From contig NZ_BBUZ01000024.1 in the NCBI RefSeq assembly GCF_001417735.1, positions 368,094 through 432,093 on the forward strand: a stretch of 64,000 bases of DNA. The letters run 5' to 3'. The notes under the pieces are model-generated. The model did not search any database, had not been told where the DNA came from, and saw only the letters and a list, made by a program, of their open reading frames with translations. Below, piece by piece: positions 43,720 through 52,001 of the stretch. Origin of the DNA: Streptomyces sp. NBRC 110028. Its GTDB lineage: Bacteria; Actinomycetota; Actinomycetes; Streptomycetales; Streptomycetaceae. Both the position numbers and the translations under genes were made by a program. The stretch's first letter is position 1. Every line of letters begins with the position of its first letter.

Positions 43720-44472
43720 ATGTCTGCCCCGACCCTCCTCGTCGTCGCCCACGGCAGCCGCGATCCGCGCCACGCGGCGACCGTCGGCGCGCTGTGCGCG
43801 CGCGTGCGGTCGCTGCGGCCGGGGCTGCGCGTCGAAGCGTCCTTCCTGGAGTTCAACGCGCCCCGGGTGGGCCAGGTCCTGGACCGGCTCGCCGCGGCGG
43901 GGACCGACGAGGTGGTCGCCCTCCCCCTCCTGCTCACCCGCGCCTTCCACGCGAAGGCCGACATCCCGGCGGTCCTGCGCGAGGCCACGGCCCGCCACCC
44001 CCGCCTGACCGTCCGCCAGGCCGGTGTCCTGGGACCCTCCCCGCTGCTCGTGGAGGCCCTGGAACACCGTCTGTACGAGGCCGGGCTGCGCCCGGCCGAC
44101 CGGCACCGGACCGGCGTCGTCCTGGCCTCGGCGGGCTCCACCGACCCGGAGGCGATCGCGGTGATCGCTGAAATCGCGCGGGAGTGGCGGCACACCGGAT
44201 GGTGCGCCGTGCGACCCGCGTTCGCCTCCGCCTCCCTCCCCCGCACCGAGGACGCGGTGCGCGCCCTGCGCGCCGAGGGCGCCGAACGGGTGGCCGTGGC
44301 CCCGTACGTCATCGCCCCCGGCCGCCTCCCCGACCGCATCGCCCACGGCGCCGAGGCGGCGGGCGCGGACGTCCTGGCCGGCGTCCTCGGTCCGGCCCCC
44401 GAGCTGGCCCGGCTGCTGCTGGCCCGCTACGACGAGGCCCGGGTGGCGCGGCGGGTTCTGCTGACGGCCTGA
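43720..44472 (+). CDS. sirohydrochlorin ferrochelatase (CbiX-type)
   Basis: 250 residues made of two CbiX/chelatase repeats: LLVVAHGSRDPRHAATVGAL with the catalytic His and LPLLLTRAFHAKADIP with the second metal-site His in the first half; GVVLASAGSTDPEA and VAVAPYVIAPGRLPDRI in the second. It inserts Fe2+ into sirohydrochlorin to give siroheme, the cofactor of the sulfite reductase at the start of the operon. Cobalt insertion is possible biochemically, but context favours iron. Confidence 0.88.
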   Translation: MSAPTLLVVAHGSRDPRHAATVGALCARVRSLRPGLRVEASFLEFNAPRVGQVLDRLAAAGTDEVVALPLLLTRAFHAKADIPAVLREATARHPRLTVRQAGVLGPSPLLVEALEHRLYEAGLRPADRHRTGVVLASAGSTDPEAIAVIAEIAREWRHTGWCAVRPAFASASLPRTEDAVRALRAEGAERVAVAPYVIAPGRLPDRIAHGAEAAGADVLAGVLGPAPELARLLLARYDEARVARRVLLTA

Positions 44473-44601
44473 GCGCGCCGGGTCAGCCTCTTCAGTGTCT
44501 TCGGCGGCCGGATCCGCTGGGCGCTCGGCTCACGCTGGAAGTCTCGGCACTTGTACGAGCTGCGTGCCATGCTGGAGCCAAGGAAACACGAGGAGGCGGT
44601 G

Positions 44602-45198
44602 GTGGCGGTCATGAGCGCACCTGAAATGCGCGTCGACGATCACGAAGGCCCCTGGACGGTCGAGGATGTCCTCGCGTTTCCGGAACACCCGGCACGCGCC
44701 CGCTTTGAACTTGTGGACGGTGCCCTCATGATGTCCCCCGCTCCCAGCTGGGACCACCAGATCGTGTCCCTCAGGCTGAGCAACCAGATCACCGCAGCCT
44801 TGGACCGGTCCGGTGCTCCGTTCCTCGCCGCCGAGGCGGTGAATGTGACGGGGGAATCCAGACTGTTCATCCCCGACATCGCCGTCGTCGACCGCTCCGC
44901 CGTCCAGCGGGGAACGTTGGCCGTGCCACTGGAGGCGGTACTCCTGCTGGTGGAGATCGTGTCTCCGTGGAACCGCTCCGCCGACCGCATCCTCAAGCCG
45001 GCGCTCTACGCCCAGGCCAAGGTGCCCGCCTTCTGGCGAGTGGAGCTGGAGCCCGATGTGCGTGTGGTCGTGCATGAGCTGGAGGGCGATGCGTACCGCG
45101 AAGTCACCACGGTCACCGGCACGGAGTCCGTCCAGGTCGCCGGGGAGTTCACCGTCGACCTGGATGTTGCCGCGCTGCTCGGTGGCCTTGAGGGCTGA
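44602..45198 (+). CDS. Uma2 family (DUF820) putative endonuclease
   Basis: 198 residues with the restriction-endonuclease-like fold of Uma2: N-terminal RFELVDGALMMSPAPSWDHQ, central PDIAVVD, and VEIVSPWNRSADRILKPALYAQAKVPAFWRVELEPD, which supplies the acidic and Lys residues of a PD-(D/E)xK site. These proteins are abundant in Streptomyces and cyanobacteria; function is unproven. GTG 44602 has AGGAGG 5 nt upstream; ATG 44611 and 44551 are alternatives. Confidence 0.82.
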   Translation: MAVMSAPEMRVDDHEGPWTVEDVLAFPEHPARARFELVDGALMMSPAPSWDHQIVSLRLSNQITAALDRSGAPFLAAEAVNVTGESRLFIPDIAVVDRSAVQRGTLAVPLEAVLLLVEIVSPWNRSADRILKPALYAQAKVPAFWRVELEPDVRVVVHELEGDAYREVTTVTGTESVQVAGEFTVDLDVAALLGGLEG

Positions 45199-45199
45199 G

Positions 45200-45349
45200 T
45201 CACCCTTCGGGGACGGGGTCCATTTCCAGGACGTGGGTCTTCGCGCCGTTCTCATCGGTCCGCAGGCGGCGCAGCCGGATGCCCGGGAGAAGTTCCCTCA
45301 CCGGCGCGTCCTCGACCGCCGCCCACGCGTATCCGTCCGTGCTGTTCAC
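45200..45349 (-). pseudogene. truncated cupin-like fragment
   Basis: About 49 residues (MNSTDGYAWAAVEDAPVREL, then LPGIRLRRLRTDENGAKTHVLEMDPVPEG) resembling only the start of a ChrR-type cupin, which would go on into a metal-binding barrel with His ligands. It stops where the barrel should begin. No good ribosome site. It abuts the convergent Uma2 gene. Probably a decayed gene, possibly a very short real one. Confidence 0.4.
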
Positions 45350-45472
45350 GCTCGCGACACTCGCACCGCAGGACAACGGGTTCAAGGCTTGCGCCAGTTG
45401 CTCCCACTACCGCGCTGAAGCAGCCGCCGCGCCCAGTGGGGTGAGCGCGGCGGCCAGGTGTCAATGTGTGTC

Positions 45473-46693
45473 CTACTTGACGATCTTCAGCAGCTTGTTC
45501 GGGGTGCCCTCGCTCGGGTTGGAGATCTTGTCGGCGGTGGCGCCTTCGGTGAGCGCCTTCGCCACGTCGGCCGGTTTGGCGTCCTGGTGGCCGCTCAGGT
45601 AGACGGCGGCGGCGCCCACGACGTGCGGGGTGGCCATCGACGTACCGGAGATGGTGTTGGTGGCGTCGTCCCCGGTGTTCCAGTCGGAGGTGATGTCCGA
45701 GCCGGGGGCGTAGAGGTCGACGACCTTGCCGAAGTTGGAGAAGTCGGACTGCTCGTCGGCGTCGGTGCTGGAGGCGACGGTGATCGCGTCCTTGACCCGG
45801 GCGGGCGAGCTCTGGCCGGCGTCGGCGGACTCGTTGCCGGCCGCGACGGCGAAGGTGACACCGGAGTCGATGGCCTTCTGCACGGCCGCGTCCAGGGCCT
45901 CGTCGGCGGTGCCGCCGAGGCTCATGTTGGCCACGGACGGGCCCTTGTGGTTCTTGGTGACCCAGTCGATGCCGGACACCACCTGTTCGGTGGTGCCCGA
46001 GCCCTGGTCGTCCAGGACTCTCACCGCCACGACCTCGGCCTTCTTGGCGACGCCGTGCTCGGTACCGGCGATGGTGCCCGCGACATGGGTGCCGTGGCCG
46101 TTGCCGTCGTCGGCGTCGTCGTCGTTGTCGACGGCGTCGAAGCCGGAGGTGACGCGGCCGTCGAAGTCCTTGTGGGAGGCGCGGACCCCGGTGTCGATGA
46201 CGTACGCGGTGACACCCTCACCCGCGCCGTCCGGGTAGGTGTACTTCTTGTCGCCCTTGGTGTCTTCCTGATCGAGCCGGTCCAGGCCCCAGGACGGCGG
46301 GTTCTCCTGGGTGGCCTTGATGGAGTAGCGGTGATTCTGGACGACCTTGGCCACCGACGGGTCGGCGGCCAGCCGCTTGGCCTCGGTCTCGCTGAGGCCG
46401 TCCGCGGAGAAGCCGTTGACGGCGGAGTCGTAAGCGCGGCGGAGCCTGCCGCCGTATTCCTGGGCCAGGTCCTTGCCCTGGGCCGCGGCCTTGACGGTCT
46501 TTCCGCCCTTGAGCATGACGATGTAGCTGCCGTCGACGGCGTTCTTGGCCTGGGTGCCGTAGACGGTGCCCTCGGCGGGTTTCGCGGTGGCGGCGCCGGC
46601 CGGGACGGCCACGAAGGCACCGGCGGTGACGGCACCCGCCGCGGCTATCGCCAGGGTGAGTCGACGCGCGTTGCGCTGCTTGTGTACTGCCAT
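45473..46693 (-). CDS. secreted subtilisin-like serine protease (S8)
   Basis: 406 residues. Signal peptide (MAVHKQRNARRLTLAIAAAG to ~36), an I9 inhibitor propeptide (~55-120, GSYIVMLKGG...VVQNHRYSIKA) and the S8 catalytic domain with Asp in VIDTGVRASH, His in NGHGTHVAGTIAG and Ser in SGTSMATPHVVGAA. A Streptomyces alkaline-protease type enzyme activated by propeptide removal outside the cell. AGGAGG lies 10 nt before ATG 46693. No C-terminal binding domain. Confidence 0.94.
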   Translation of the reverse strand: MAVHKQRNARRLTLAIAAAGAVTAGAFVAVPAGAATAKPAEGTVYGTQAKNAVDGSYIVMLKGGKTVKAAAQGKDLAQEYGGRLRRAYDSAVNGFSADGLSETEAKRLAADPSVAKVVQNHRYSIKATQENPPSWGLDRLDQEDTKGDKKYTYPDGAGEGVTAYVIDTGVRASHKDFDGRVTSGFDAVDNDDDADDGNGHGTHVAGTIAGTEHGVAKKAEVVAVRVLDDQGSGTTEQVVSGIDWVTKNHKGPSVANMSLGGTADEALDAAVQKAIDSGVTFAVAAGNESADAGQSSPARVKDAITVASSTDADEQSDFSNFGKVVDLYAPGSDITSDWNTGDDATNTISGTSMATPHVVGAAAVYLSGHQDAKPADVAKALTEGATADKISNPSEGTPNKLLKIVK

Positions 46694-47092
46694 GACGAGG
46701 GATCCTCCTCGTGCGGTTGTGGGGGGATCGCGCGCTCGGTGATCGCTCACGCGGGCGCGCCGGCGCCGGAGCGTGTTCGGATCACTCCGGGCTGAGACGA
46801 AACCCTGACGGATGGAACCGGGCAATTCAAGATCCTGGCCCATGTGTGACATATGCAACGTCTTCTCGGGACGATCATGACAAGTCCCGTTACTGGTGCG
46901 CGACTTGGACCGGCGAGGGCCCGGGCGCCCGGTGCGGCGGCATCGGCGTGTTCCGGGTGTGAGCAGTCGAGGTACGGAACGTGCCGTCGAGATCCTTGGT
47001 GCCGGGCGCGGTGGGGCCGCGGCCGGTGCGCGTGGTTTGACGCCCGTTTTAGTTAACCGCTATCTATTGGGGTCGTCGGGGAGGGGGAATCG
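46694..47092. promoter_or_regulatory. 399-bp divergent promoter region (protease / PadR operon)
   Basis: Towards the protease (minus strand), TTGAAT (46830-46825) and CAGGGT (46807-46802) are 17 bp apart, a plausible vegetative promoter. Towards the PadR gene there is a better promoter at 47037-47066. No gene is supported in between. Confidence 0.45.
47037..47066 (+). promoter_or_regulatory. promoter of the PadR-ABC-FtsX operon
   Basis: -35 TTGACG (47037-47042), 18-bp spacer, -10 TATCTA (47061-47066), close to the vegetative consensus. The spacer and -10 include TAG-TTAACCG-CTA, a short inverted repeat that could be the PadR operator. Confidence 0.6.
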
Positions 47093-47635
47093 GTGCAGGA
47101 CGTGGTGCTGGCGCTGTTGGTCAAGGAGCCGTCGCACGGTTACGACCTGCGCAGACGCCTGACGGCGGCACTCGGGCCGCTCGGGGAGGCGCTGAACGCG
47201 GGGCAGGTCTATGTCACGCTCACCCGGCTCGAAAAAGCGGGCCTGGTCGTCCAAGTACGCGAGGAAGCGGCGGTGCGCGGCCCGAGACGCAAGGTGTTCG
47301 CCCCGACCGCGGCCGGGCACGAGCGGGTGGCCGCGTGGATGGCCGAGAGCATCGGTCCACGGGCGGATGTGACGGAGGTCCATCTGAAGCTGGTGGCCGC
47401 CCGCGAATCCGGCACGGCCGATCCGCTCGCGCTCGTGAACGCGCGTCGGCGGGAACTGATGAGCAGCCTCGCCGAGGCCCAGCGCGCCGCCCTGGTTCAC
47501 GGCACGGATTCGGAGGCCGGGCTGCTTCTGGAGGGCGTCGCGCTCCGGTTGCAGGCCGATCTGCGCTGGTTGGAGGCGTGCGAGCGGGCCTGGTGCGGCC
47601 GTACGCCGCGTGGGAAAGACAGGGGAAACGGATGA
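47093..47635 (+). CDS. PadR family transcriptional regulator
   Basis: 180 residues. The winged helix (~1-80) starts QDVVLALLVKEPSHGYDLRRRL and has VYVTLTRLEKAGLV as recognition helix and wing base; a C-terminal dimerisation helix region follows. PadR proteins commonly repress the ABC transporter genes that follow them and respond to drugs or cell-envelope stress. Its stop overlaps the ATPase start (ATGA). The start GTG has GGGAGGGGGAA upstream. Confidence 0.88.
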   Translation: MQDVVLALLVKEPSHGYDLRRRLTAALGPLGEALNAGQVYVTLTRLEKAGLVVQVREEAAVRGPRRKVFAPTAAGHERVAAWMAESIGPRADVTEVHLKLVAARESGTADPLALVNARRRELMSSLAEAQRAALVHGTDSEAGLLLEGVALRLQADLRWLEACERAWCGRTPRGKDRGNG

Positions 47636-48447
47636 CGAGAAACGGTCAGCGGGGCCGGCCGCGACGGCGCGGTACGGACGACAGCGCGGGAGCGGGCCGG
47701 CCCGGTGCGGAGGCCGGGCCGGTGCTGCGCGCGGTCGGCCTGGCGCGTGTGTACGGCGAGGACGAGAGCGCGATATGGGCCGTCGACGGGGTCGGCCTCG
47801 ATGTCCCTGCCGGGCAGCTGCTCGCCGTGATGGGGCCCAGCGGCTGCGGCAAGTCCACGCTGCTCCAGCTGCTCGGCGGCCTCGACCGGCCGACCGAGGG
47901 CGAGGTGTGGCTCGGCGGGCAGCGCATCGATGACCTCGGCGAGCGGGCGCTCGCCCGGCTGCGGCGCCGCTCCCTCGGGTTCGTCTTCCAGGCCTACCAT
48001 CTGGTCGACGAGCTGACCGCGGCGGAGAACGTCGAACTGCCCGCGCTGCTTTCCAAAGCCTCGCCCCGCGCCGCCCGCCACCGCGCCGCCGAACTCCTCG
48101 ACCAGGTCGGACTCGCCGACCGGGCCCGGCATCTGCCCTCACAGCTGTCCGGCGGGCAGCGGCAGCGGATCGCCATCGCACGCGCCCTGGTCAACAAGCC
48201 GCTGATCGTCCTCGCCGACGAGCCCACCGGAAACCTCGACAGCGCCGCGACCCAGGATGTCCTCCGGCTCTTCGACGACCTGCGCGCCGCGGGCCAGACC
48301 CTGGTCATGGTCACCCACGACGAACGCGTCGCCGCCACCGCCGACCGCGTCGTCTCCCTGCGCGACGGCGCACTGGCCGACGACACAGCCCTGGGGAGCG
48401 ACACCGGCACCGCACGGCTCGGCGCCCTGCTGAACTGGGAGAACTGA
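47632..48447 (+). CDS. MacB/LolD-type ABC transporter ATP-binding protein
   Basis: 271 residues: Walker A GPSGCGKSTLLQLLGG, Q-loop FVFQAYHLVDELTAAENV, signature QLSGGQRQRIAIARAL, Walker B LIVLADEPTGNLD and switch His MVTHDERVA. ADEPTGNLD with an FtsX permease downstream defines the MacB/LolD mechanotransmission class, usually for peptide or lipid efflux or envelope sensing. It has a basic, disordered N-terminal tail of ~25 residues. Confidence 0.92.
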   Translation: MTRNGQRGRPRRRGTDDSAGAGRPGAEAGPVLRAVGLARVYGEDESAIWAVDGVGLDVPAGQLLAVMGPSGCGKSTLLQLLGGLDRPTEGEVWLGGQRIDDLGERALARLRRRSLGFVFQAYHLVDELTAAENVELPALLSKASPRAARHRAAELLDQVGLADRARHLPSQLSGGQRQRIAIARALVNKPLIVLADEPTGNLDSAATQDVLRLFDDLRAAGQTLVMVTHDERVAATADRVVSLRDGALADDTALGSDTGTARLGALLNWEN

Positions 48448-48449
48448 CC

Positions 48450-50228
48450 GTGGGACGCCTGCTGTTGATAGGGCGCCTGGTGCTGCGGGACCTACGCCGC
48501 CGCCCCGGCGAGGCCCTCGTCTTCCTGCTCGCCGTCACCGTCGCAAGCACGAGCCTGATCCTCGGCCTTGCGACCGGCAACGCCGTCGACAACGGGTACG
48601 AGAAGACGCGCGCGGCCACCGCGGGGCCCGACATCATCGCCACCACGACGGCCGCCGATCCATCCGGCGTGGCCGCACGCCTCGCGGACGCTCCCGGCGT
48701 GGCCGAACAGGCCGAGCCCGTCTTCGCGTTCGACACGTACCTCAAGGCCTACGGCAAGAGCGCGCACACCGCGGTCGAAGGGCGCGACACCTCTCAGGAC
48801 GCCGCGGTGGACCAGCCGCTGGTGACCTCCGGCACCTGGGTACGGCCCGGCGGTGCGGTGCTCGAACGCGGCTTCGCGAAAGCACTCGGCGTGAGCGTCG
48901 GTGACCACGTCACCGTCAGCGGACGCGACTATCCGGTGGTCGGAACCGCGATCAGCACGGCCACCTCGGTGTATCCGTGGAGCGACGACGCGCAGGGACC
49001 CGGGACGTCCGACTTCGGCGGCAGGATGTGGCTCACCAGCGCAGACACCCGCAAGGCGGCAGGCGACGACCCCGGAGTCCACCTGATCTATCTGAAGCTG
49101 GACGATCCCACCGCGACGCAGCACTGGATGAACACCACGTTCGCCGGCTGGAGCGAGACCGACGGCTGGGTCAACACCCACGACTGGCAGGACGTCCTCC
49201 AGACCGACAAGGCCATGATCAGGAGCATCCAGCCCGCCCTGGTCGTCGGCGGCTGGCTCCTCGCCGTCGCCGCGATCGTCACCCTCGCCGCACTCGCGAC
49301 AGCACGCGCCGCCCGGGACAACCGGCGGGCCGCACTGCTCAAGGCCGTCGGCGCCGGACCCGCCACCGTCACCGCCGCCCTGCTCGCGCAGTACCTCCTG
49401 CTCGCCCTCCTGGCCACCGCGATCGGCCTGACCGCCGGGACGCTTGCCGCGCCCCACCTGGTCGACCCCAGCGCCGGGCTGCTCAACACCGTCGGCCCCC
49501 CGGACTTCGGATCCGTCTTCGCCGCGGTCCTCCTCGCCGTCATCGTCGCGGTGACGGGCGCGCTCCGCCCCGCCCTGCGCGCGGCCCGCACCAGTACCGT
49601 CAACGCCCTGACCGACCCGGCACATCTGCCCACGCGGCACCCCCGCCTCAATGCCGTAACGGCGTATCTGCCCGCCTCACTCCTGCTCGGTATCCGGCTG
49701 CTCGCACGCCGGCCCGGCCGCGCCGTCCTGGCCGGTGCGGGCTCGGCCGCCACCACGCTCATGGTCACCGCCCTGCTCACCTGGCACACCGAACTCGCCG
49801 CGCGGCCCGACTTCACCCACTTCGGCCCCATCGAAGTACGGGCCGACCAGACCGGCCGGGTGCTGCTCGCCGTCACGCTCGTGCTCGTGGCGATGTCCAC
49901 GCTCAACACCGTGCTCCTCGGTCTGAGCACCGCCGTACAGGCCCGACGCGCCCTGTCCGTCGCCCGCACGCTCGGCGCCACACCCGGCCAGGTCGTCACC
50001 GCGCTCTGTGTCGCCGGGCTCCTGCCCGCCGCACCCGGGATCGCGGTGGGCATCCCGGCCGGTCTCGGCCTGTACTGGCTCTTCGGCACCCAGGTCACGC
50101 CCCCGGGAACCTGGCTGCTCGCCACCGCGCTCGCCATCCTGCTCGCCGTCGCTGTGCTGACCGCACTGCCCGCGTGGGCCCACACCCGCAGCCCGGTTGG
50201 GCACGGCCTGGGCGTCGAGCCCGTCTGA
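48450..50228 (+). CDS. FtsX-like ABC transporter permease
   Basis: 592 residues. One N-terminal membrane helix is followed by a large extracytoplasmic domain (~45-250), then three helices (~258-375), a loop, and a second block of helices (~405-585). The FtsX signature around TARAARDNRRAALLKAVGAGPATVTAALLAQYLLLALL is clear, and repeated near VARTLGATPGQVVTALCVAG. It works with the preceding ATPase, 2 bp away. Its 3' end abuts a glycosyltransferase remnant on the other strand. Confidence 0.9.
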   Translation: MGRLLLIGRLVLRDLRRRPGEALVFLLAVTVASTSLILGLATGNAVDNGYEKTRAATAGPDIIATTTAADPSGVAARLADAPGVAEQAEPVFAFDTYLKAYGKSAHTAVEGRDTSQDAAVDQPLVTSGTWVRPGGAVLERGFAKALGVSVGDHVTVSGRDYPVVGTAISTATSVYPWSDDAQGPGTSDFGGRMWLTSADTRKAAGDDPGVHLIYLKLDDPTATQHWMNTTFAGWSETDGWVNTHDWQDVLQTDKAMIRSIQPALVVGGWLLAVAAIVTLAALATARAARDNRRAALLKAVGAGPATVTAALLAQYLLLALLATAIGLTAGTLAAPHLVDPSAGLLNTVGPPDFGSVFAAVLLAVIVAVTGALRPALRAARTSTVNALTDPAHLPTRHPRLNAVTAYLPASLLLGIRLLARRPGRAVLAGAGSAATTLMVTALLTWHTELAARPDFTHFGPIEVRADQTGRVLLAVTLVLVAMSTLNTVLLGLSTAVQARRALSVARTLGATPGQVVTALCVAGLLPAAPGIAVGIPAGLGLYWLFGTQVTPPGTWLLATALAILLAVAVLTALPAWAHTRSPVGHGLGVEPV

Positions 50229-50234
50229 TGGCCC

Positions 50235-50549
50235 CTTCACCAGGGCGCGCTCCCTCCTGGCTGCCGCCCGCGCCCGCGTGGGCGACGAAGGCGTCGGCCT
50301 GCCGCGGGACACTGGGCTGCGGCACCCAGCGGTGGGCGAGGATGTGCGCCGGGTAGGCCGTGAGGTCGTGGAGGATCAGGTCCGGCTCGTCGCCCTCGTG
50401 CGCCGTCAGGTGCTGCGGGAGCGCCTGGATGGCTTCGGTCAGGAACGGCTCGACGTAGTCGATGAGTTCGGCGCCTTCGGGTATCTCGTCGCGGAGGAGG
50501 ACCGTCTCGTACGTCCTGGGCTCGGCGCCGGTCGCGGCGACCTTCCCGC
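50235..50549 (-). pseudogene. remnant of a macrolide-type glycosyltransferase
   Basis: The minus strand, without a start codon, reads GKVAATGAEPRTYETVLLRD, EGAELIDYVEPFLTEAIQAL, PDLILHDLTAYPAHILAHRW, then VPQPSVPRQADAFVAHAGAG, GSQEG. The first part matches residues ~45-115 of MGT/oleandomycin-type glycosyltransferases; VPQ...AFVAHAGAGGSQEG matches their C-terminal UDP-sugar site (~residue 290-320). The ~175 residues between are missing, joined at RW|VPQ, and both ends are absent. The 5' side stops at MITE-like element B. A decayed resistance or tailoring gene. Confidence 0.72.
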
Positions 50550-50730
50550 CTAGGGCGTGTTTCGAAAGTAGCGCCGGCCGCCCGGAGGGCGGGCCCCGCG
50601 GCGTCTGGTGCGTGCGATCGCAAGGCGGAGGGTCGTCCTCGTAGTGGGCCTACTCGGACGATCCCGACAACGCAGCGAACGTGCGTGCCAGGCGTCGCGG
50701 GGCAGGCGGGGCTTTCGAAACACGCCCTAG
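50550..50730. mobile_element. MITE-like element B (IS5-type, CTAG ends)
   Basis: 181 bp bounded by perfect 19-bp terminal inverted repeats CTAGGGCGTGTTTCGAAAG (50550-50568, and inverted at 50712-50730). No coding capacity. The core shares long identical blocks with element A at 20130-20296, but the termini are a different sequence. CTAG ends again suggest an IS5/IS427-group transposase acting in trans. The right CTAG holds the TAG stop of the solute-binding protein gene. Confidence 0.85.
50633..50661. repeat. conserved internal hairpin of MITE-like element B
   Basis: TCGTCC-TC-GTAG / loop TGGGC / CTAC-TC-GGACGA; counterpart of 20199-20229 with a compensatory pair change in the lower stem. 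Confidence 0.75.
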
Positions 50731-52001
50731 CGCTGGTATCGAGCGAGCACCAGCCCTCCGTCCTTGATCAATCTTTTTCTCAGGCTTTCCCTTCCTATGG
50801 CTCCGCTGTAGTACTCCTGCAGCGCGGGCGTGGCCACCTTGTCCTTCCACTCCGGATAGCCGCGCACCGACAGGGCGGGGGCCGGGCGCAGTTGGCCGGC
50901 CAGCGCCGTGCCGGTCGCCCAGCCGTGCTCGGGTGTGCGCAGCGCCCGGTCGCGCAGCGCCCCGGTGCCGGTCGGCAGCATCCAGTCGCCGAGCGCGAGC
51001 CGGGCCATGTTGCGCGGGCGCAGGAAGAAGTCGAGGAAGCGGACCGCCTCCCGCCGGTACGGGCTGTCCTCGGCGATGGACAGGGTCTGCGGGCTGACGC
51101 CCTGGCGCTGGTCGCCGCCGGGCCCGGCGGGCGCGGGCAGCACCGTCCAGGCGAAGCCCTCGGGGGCCTGCTGGACGATCTGCTGGCGGTAGGAGAAGCC
51201 GAGCGGCACCATGGCGTACTTTCCGCCGAAGAAGCCGGGGAGGGTGTCCGAACCGCCCATGCCGAGCGTGGACTTGGCCGCCGTTCGGGCGATGGCGCGC
51301 GGGACGCGCTGGTCGGCGGCGTCGAAGCGGACCGTGACCTTGCCGTCGGCGCCCCGGTGGAAGATCCGGCCGCCGGTGGAGAGGGCGAGGCCCAGGGTCG
51401 CGGCGACGGGTTCCTTGAGCGGCCAGGCGACACCGTACGTCCCGTCCCGGGTGAGCGCTCGCGCCGCGTCCTCGAACTCCGCCCAGCTCCAGGGGTCGCG
51501 CACGGTCGGGATGCGCACCCGTGCCCGCTCCAGCAGCTTCCGGTTGGCGATGATCACGCGCGGTTCCTGGAGGAACGGCACGCCGTGGACGCCGTCGCCG
51601 AAGGTGGTGGTGGCCCAGCTGTGGGCCGGGATGTCGGCCGTCAGGCGGTCCGGCAAGAGCCCCCGCAGATCGGCGAGGTAGCCGCCGTACGCGAAGTCGG
51701 CGAGGTCGTCGGCGGCGTCGTGGATGATGTCGGGTGCCTCGCCGCCCTCGAAGGAGGTGAGGAGCTGGTCGTGGACACCGTCCCAGCTGCCCTGGACGTA
51801 GTCCACCCTGATGCCGGGGTGGGCCGCGTTCCACTCCGCCACCAGGCGCTTGTTGGCCTCGACGGACTCCTTCTGCCAGGCCAGCGACTGGAAGCGGAGC
51901 ACCACCTCTCCCCCGCGGGCGCGGCGCCGGGCGGGGGCGCATCCGGACAGCAGGGCGGCGGAGGCGGCGGAGGCGCCGGTCAGCAGCGTGCGGCGGCGCA
52001 T
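50727..52001 (-). CDS. sugar ABC transporter substrate-binding lipoprotein
   Basis: 424 residues. Lipoprotein signal MRRRTLLTGASAASAALLSGC (lipobox LLSGC), then a family 1 extracellular solute-binding fold (VVLRFQSLAWQKESVEANKRLVAEWNAAHPGIRVDYVQGSWD, region ~35-75; later TLSIAEDSPYRREAVRFLDFFL). Likely a CUT1 oligosaccharide or glycoside binder. ATG 52001 overlaps the permease stop by 1 bp. Its TAG stop lies in the end of MITE-like element B, so any further downstream gene has been cut off. Confidence 0.88.
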   Translation of the reverse strand: MRRRTLLTGASAASAALLSGCAPARRRARGGEVVLRFQSLAWQKESVEANKRLVAEWNAAHPGIRVDYVQGSWDGVHDQLLTSFEGGEAPDIIHDAADDLADFAYGGYLADLRGLLPDRLTADIPAHSWATTTFGDGVHGVPFLQEPRVIIANRKLLERARVRIPTVRDPWSWAEFEDAARALTRDGTYGVAWPLKEPVAATLGLALSTGGRIFHRGADGKVTVRFDAADQRVPRAIARTAAKSTLGMGGSDTLPGFFGGKYAMVPLGFSYRQQIVQQAPEGFAWTVLPAPAGPGGDQRQGVSPQTLSIAEDSPYRREAVRFLDFFLRPRNMARLALGDWMLPTGTGALRDRALRTPEHGWATGTALAGQLRPAPALSVRGYPEWKDKVATPALQEYYSGAIGRESLRKRLIKDGGLVLARYQR

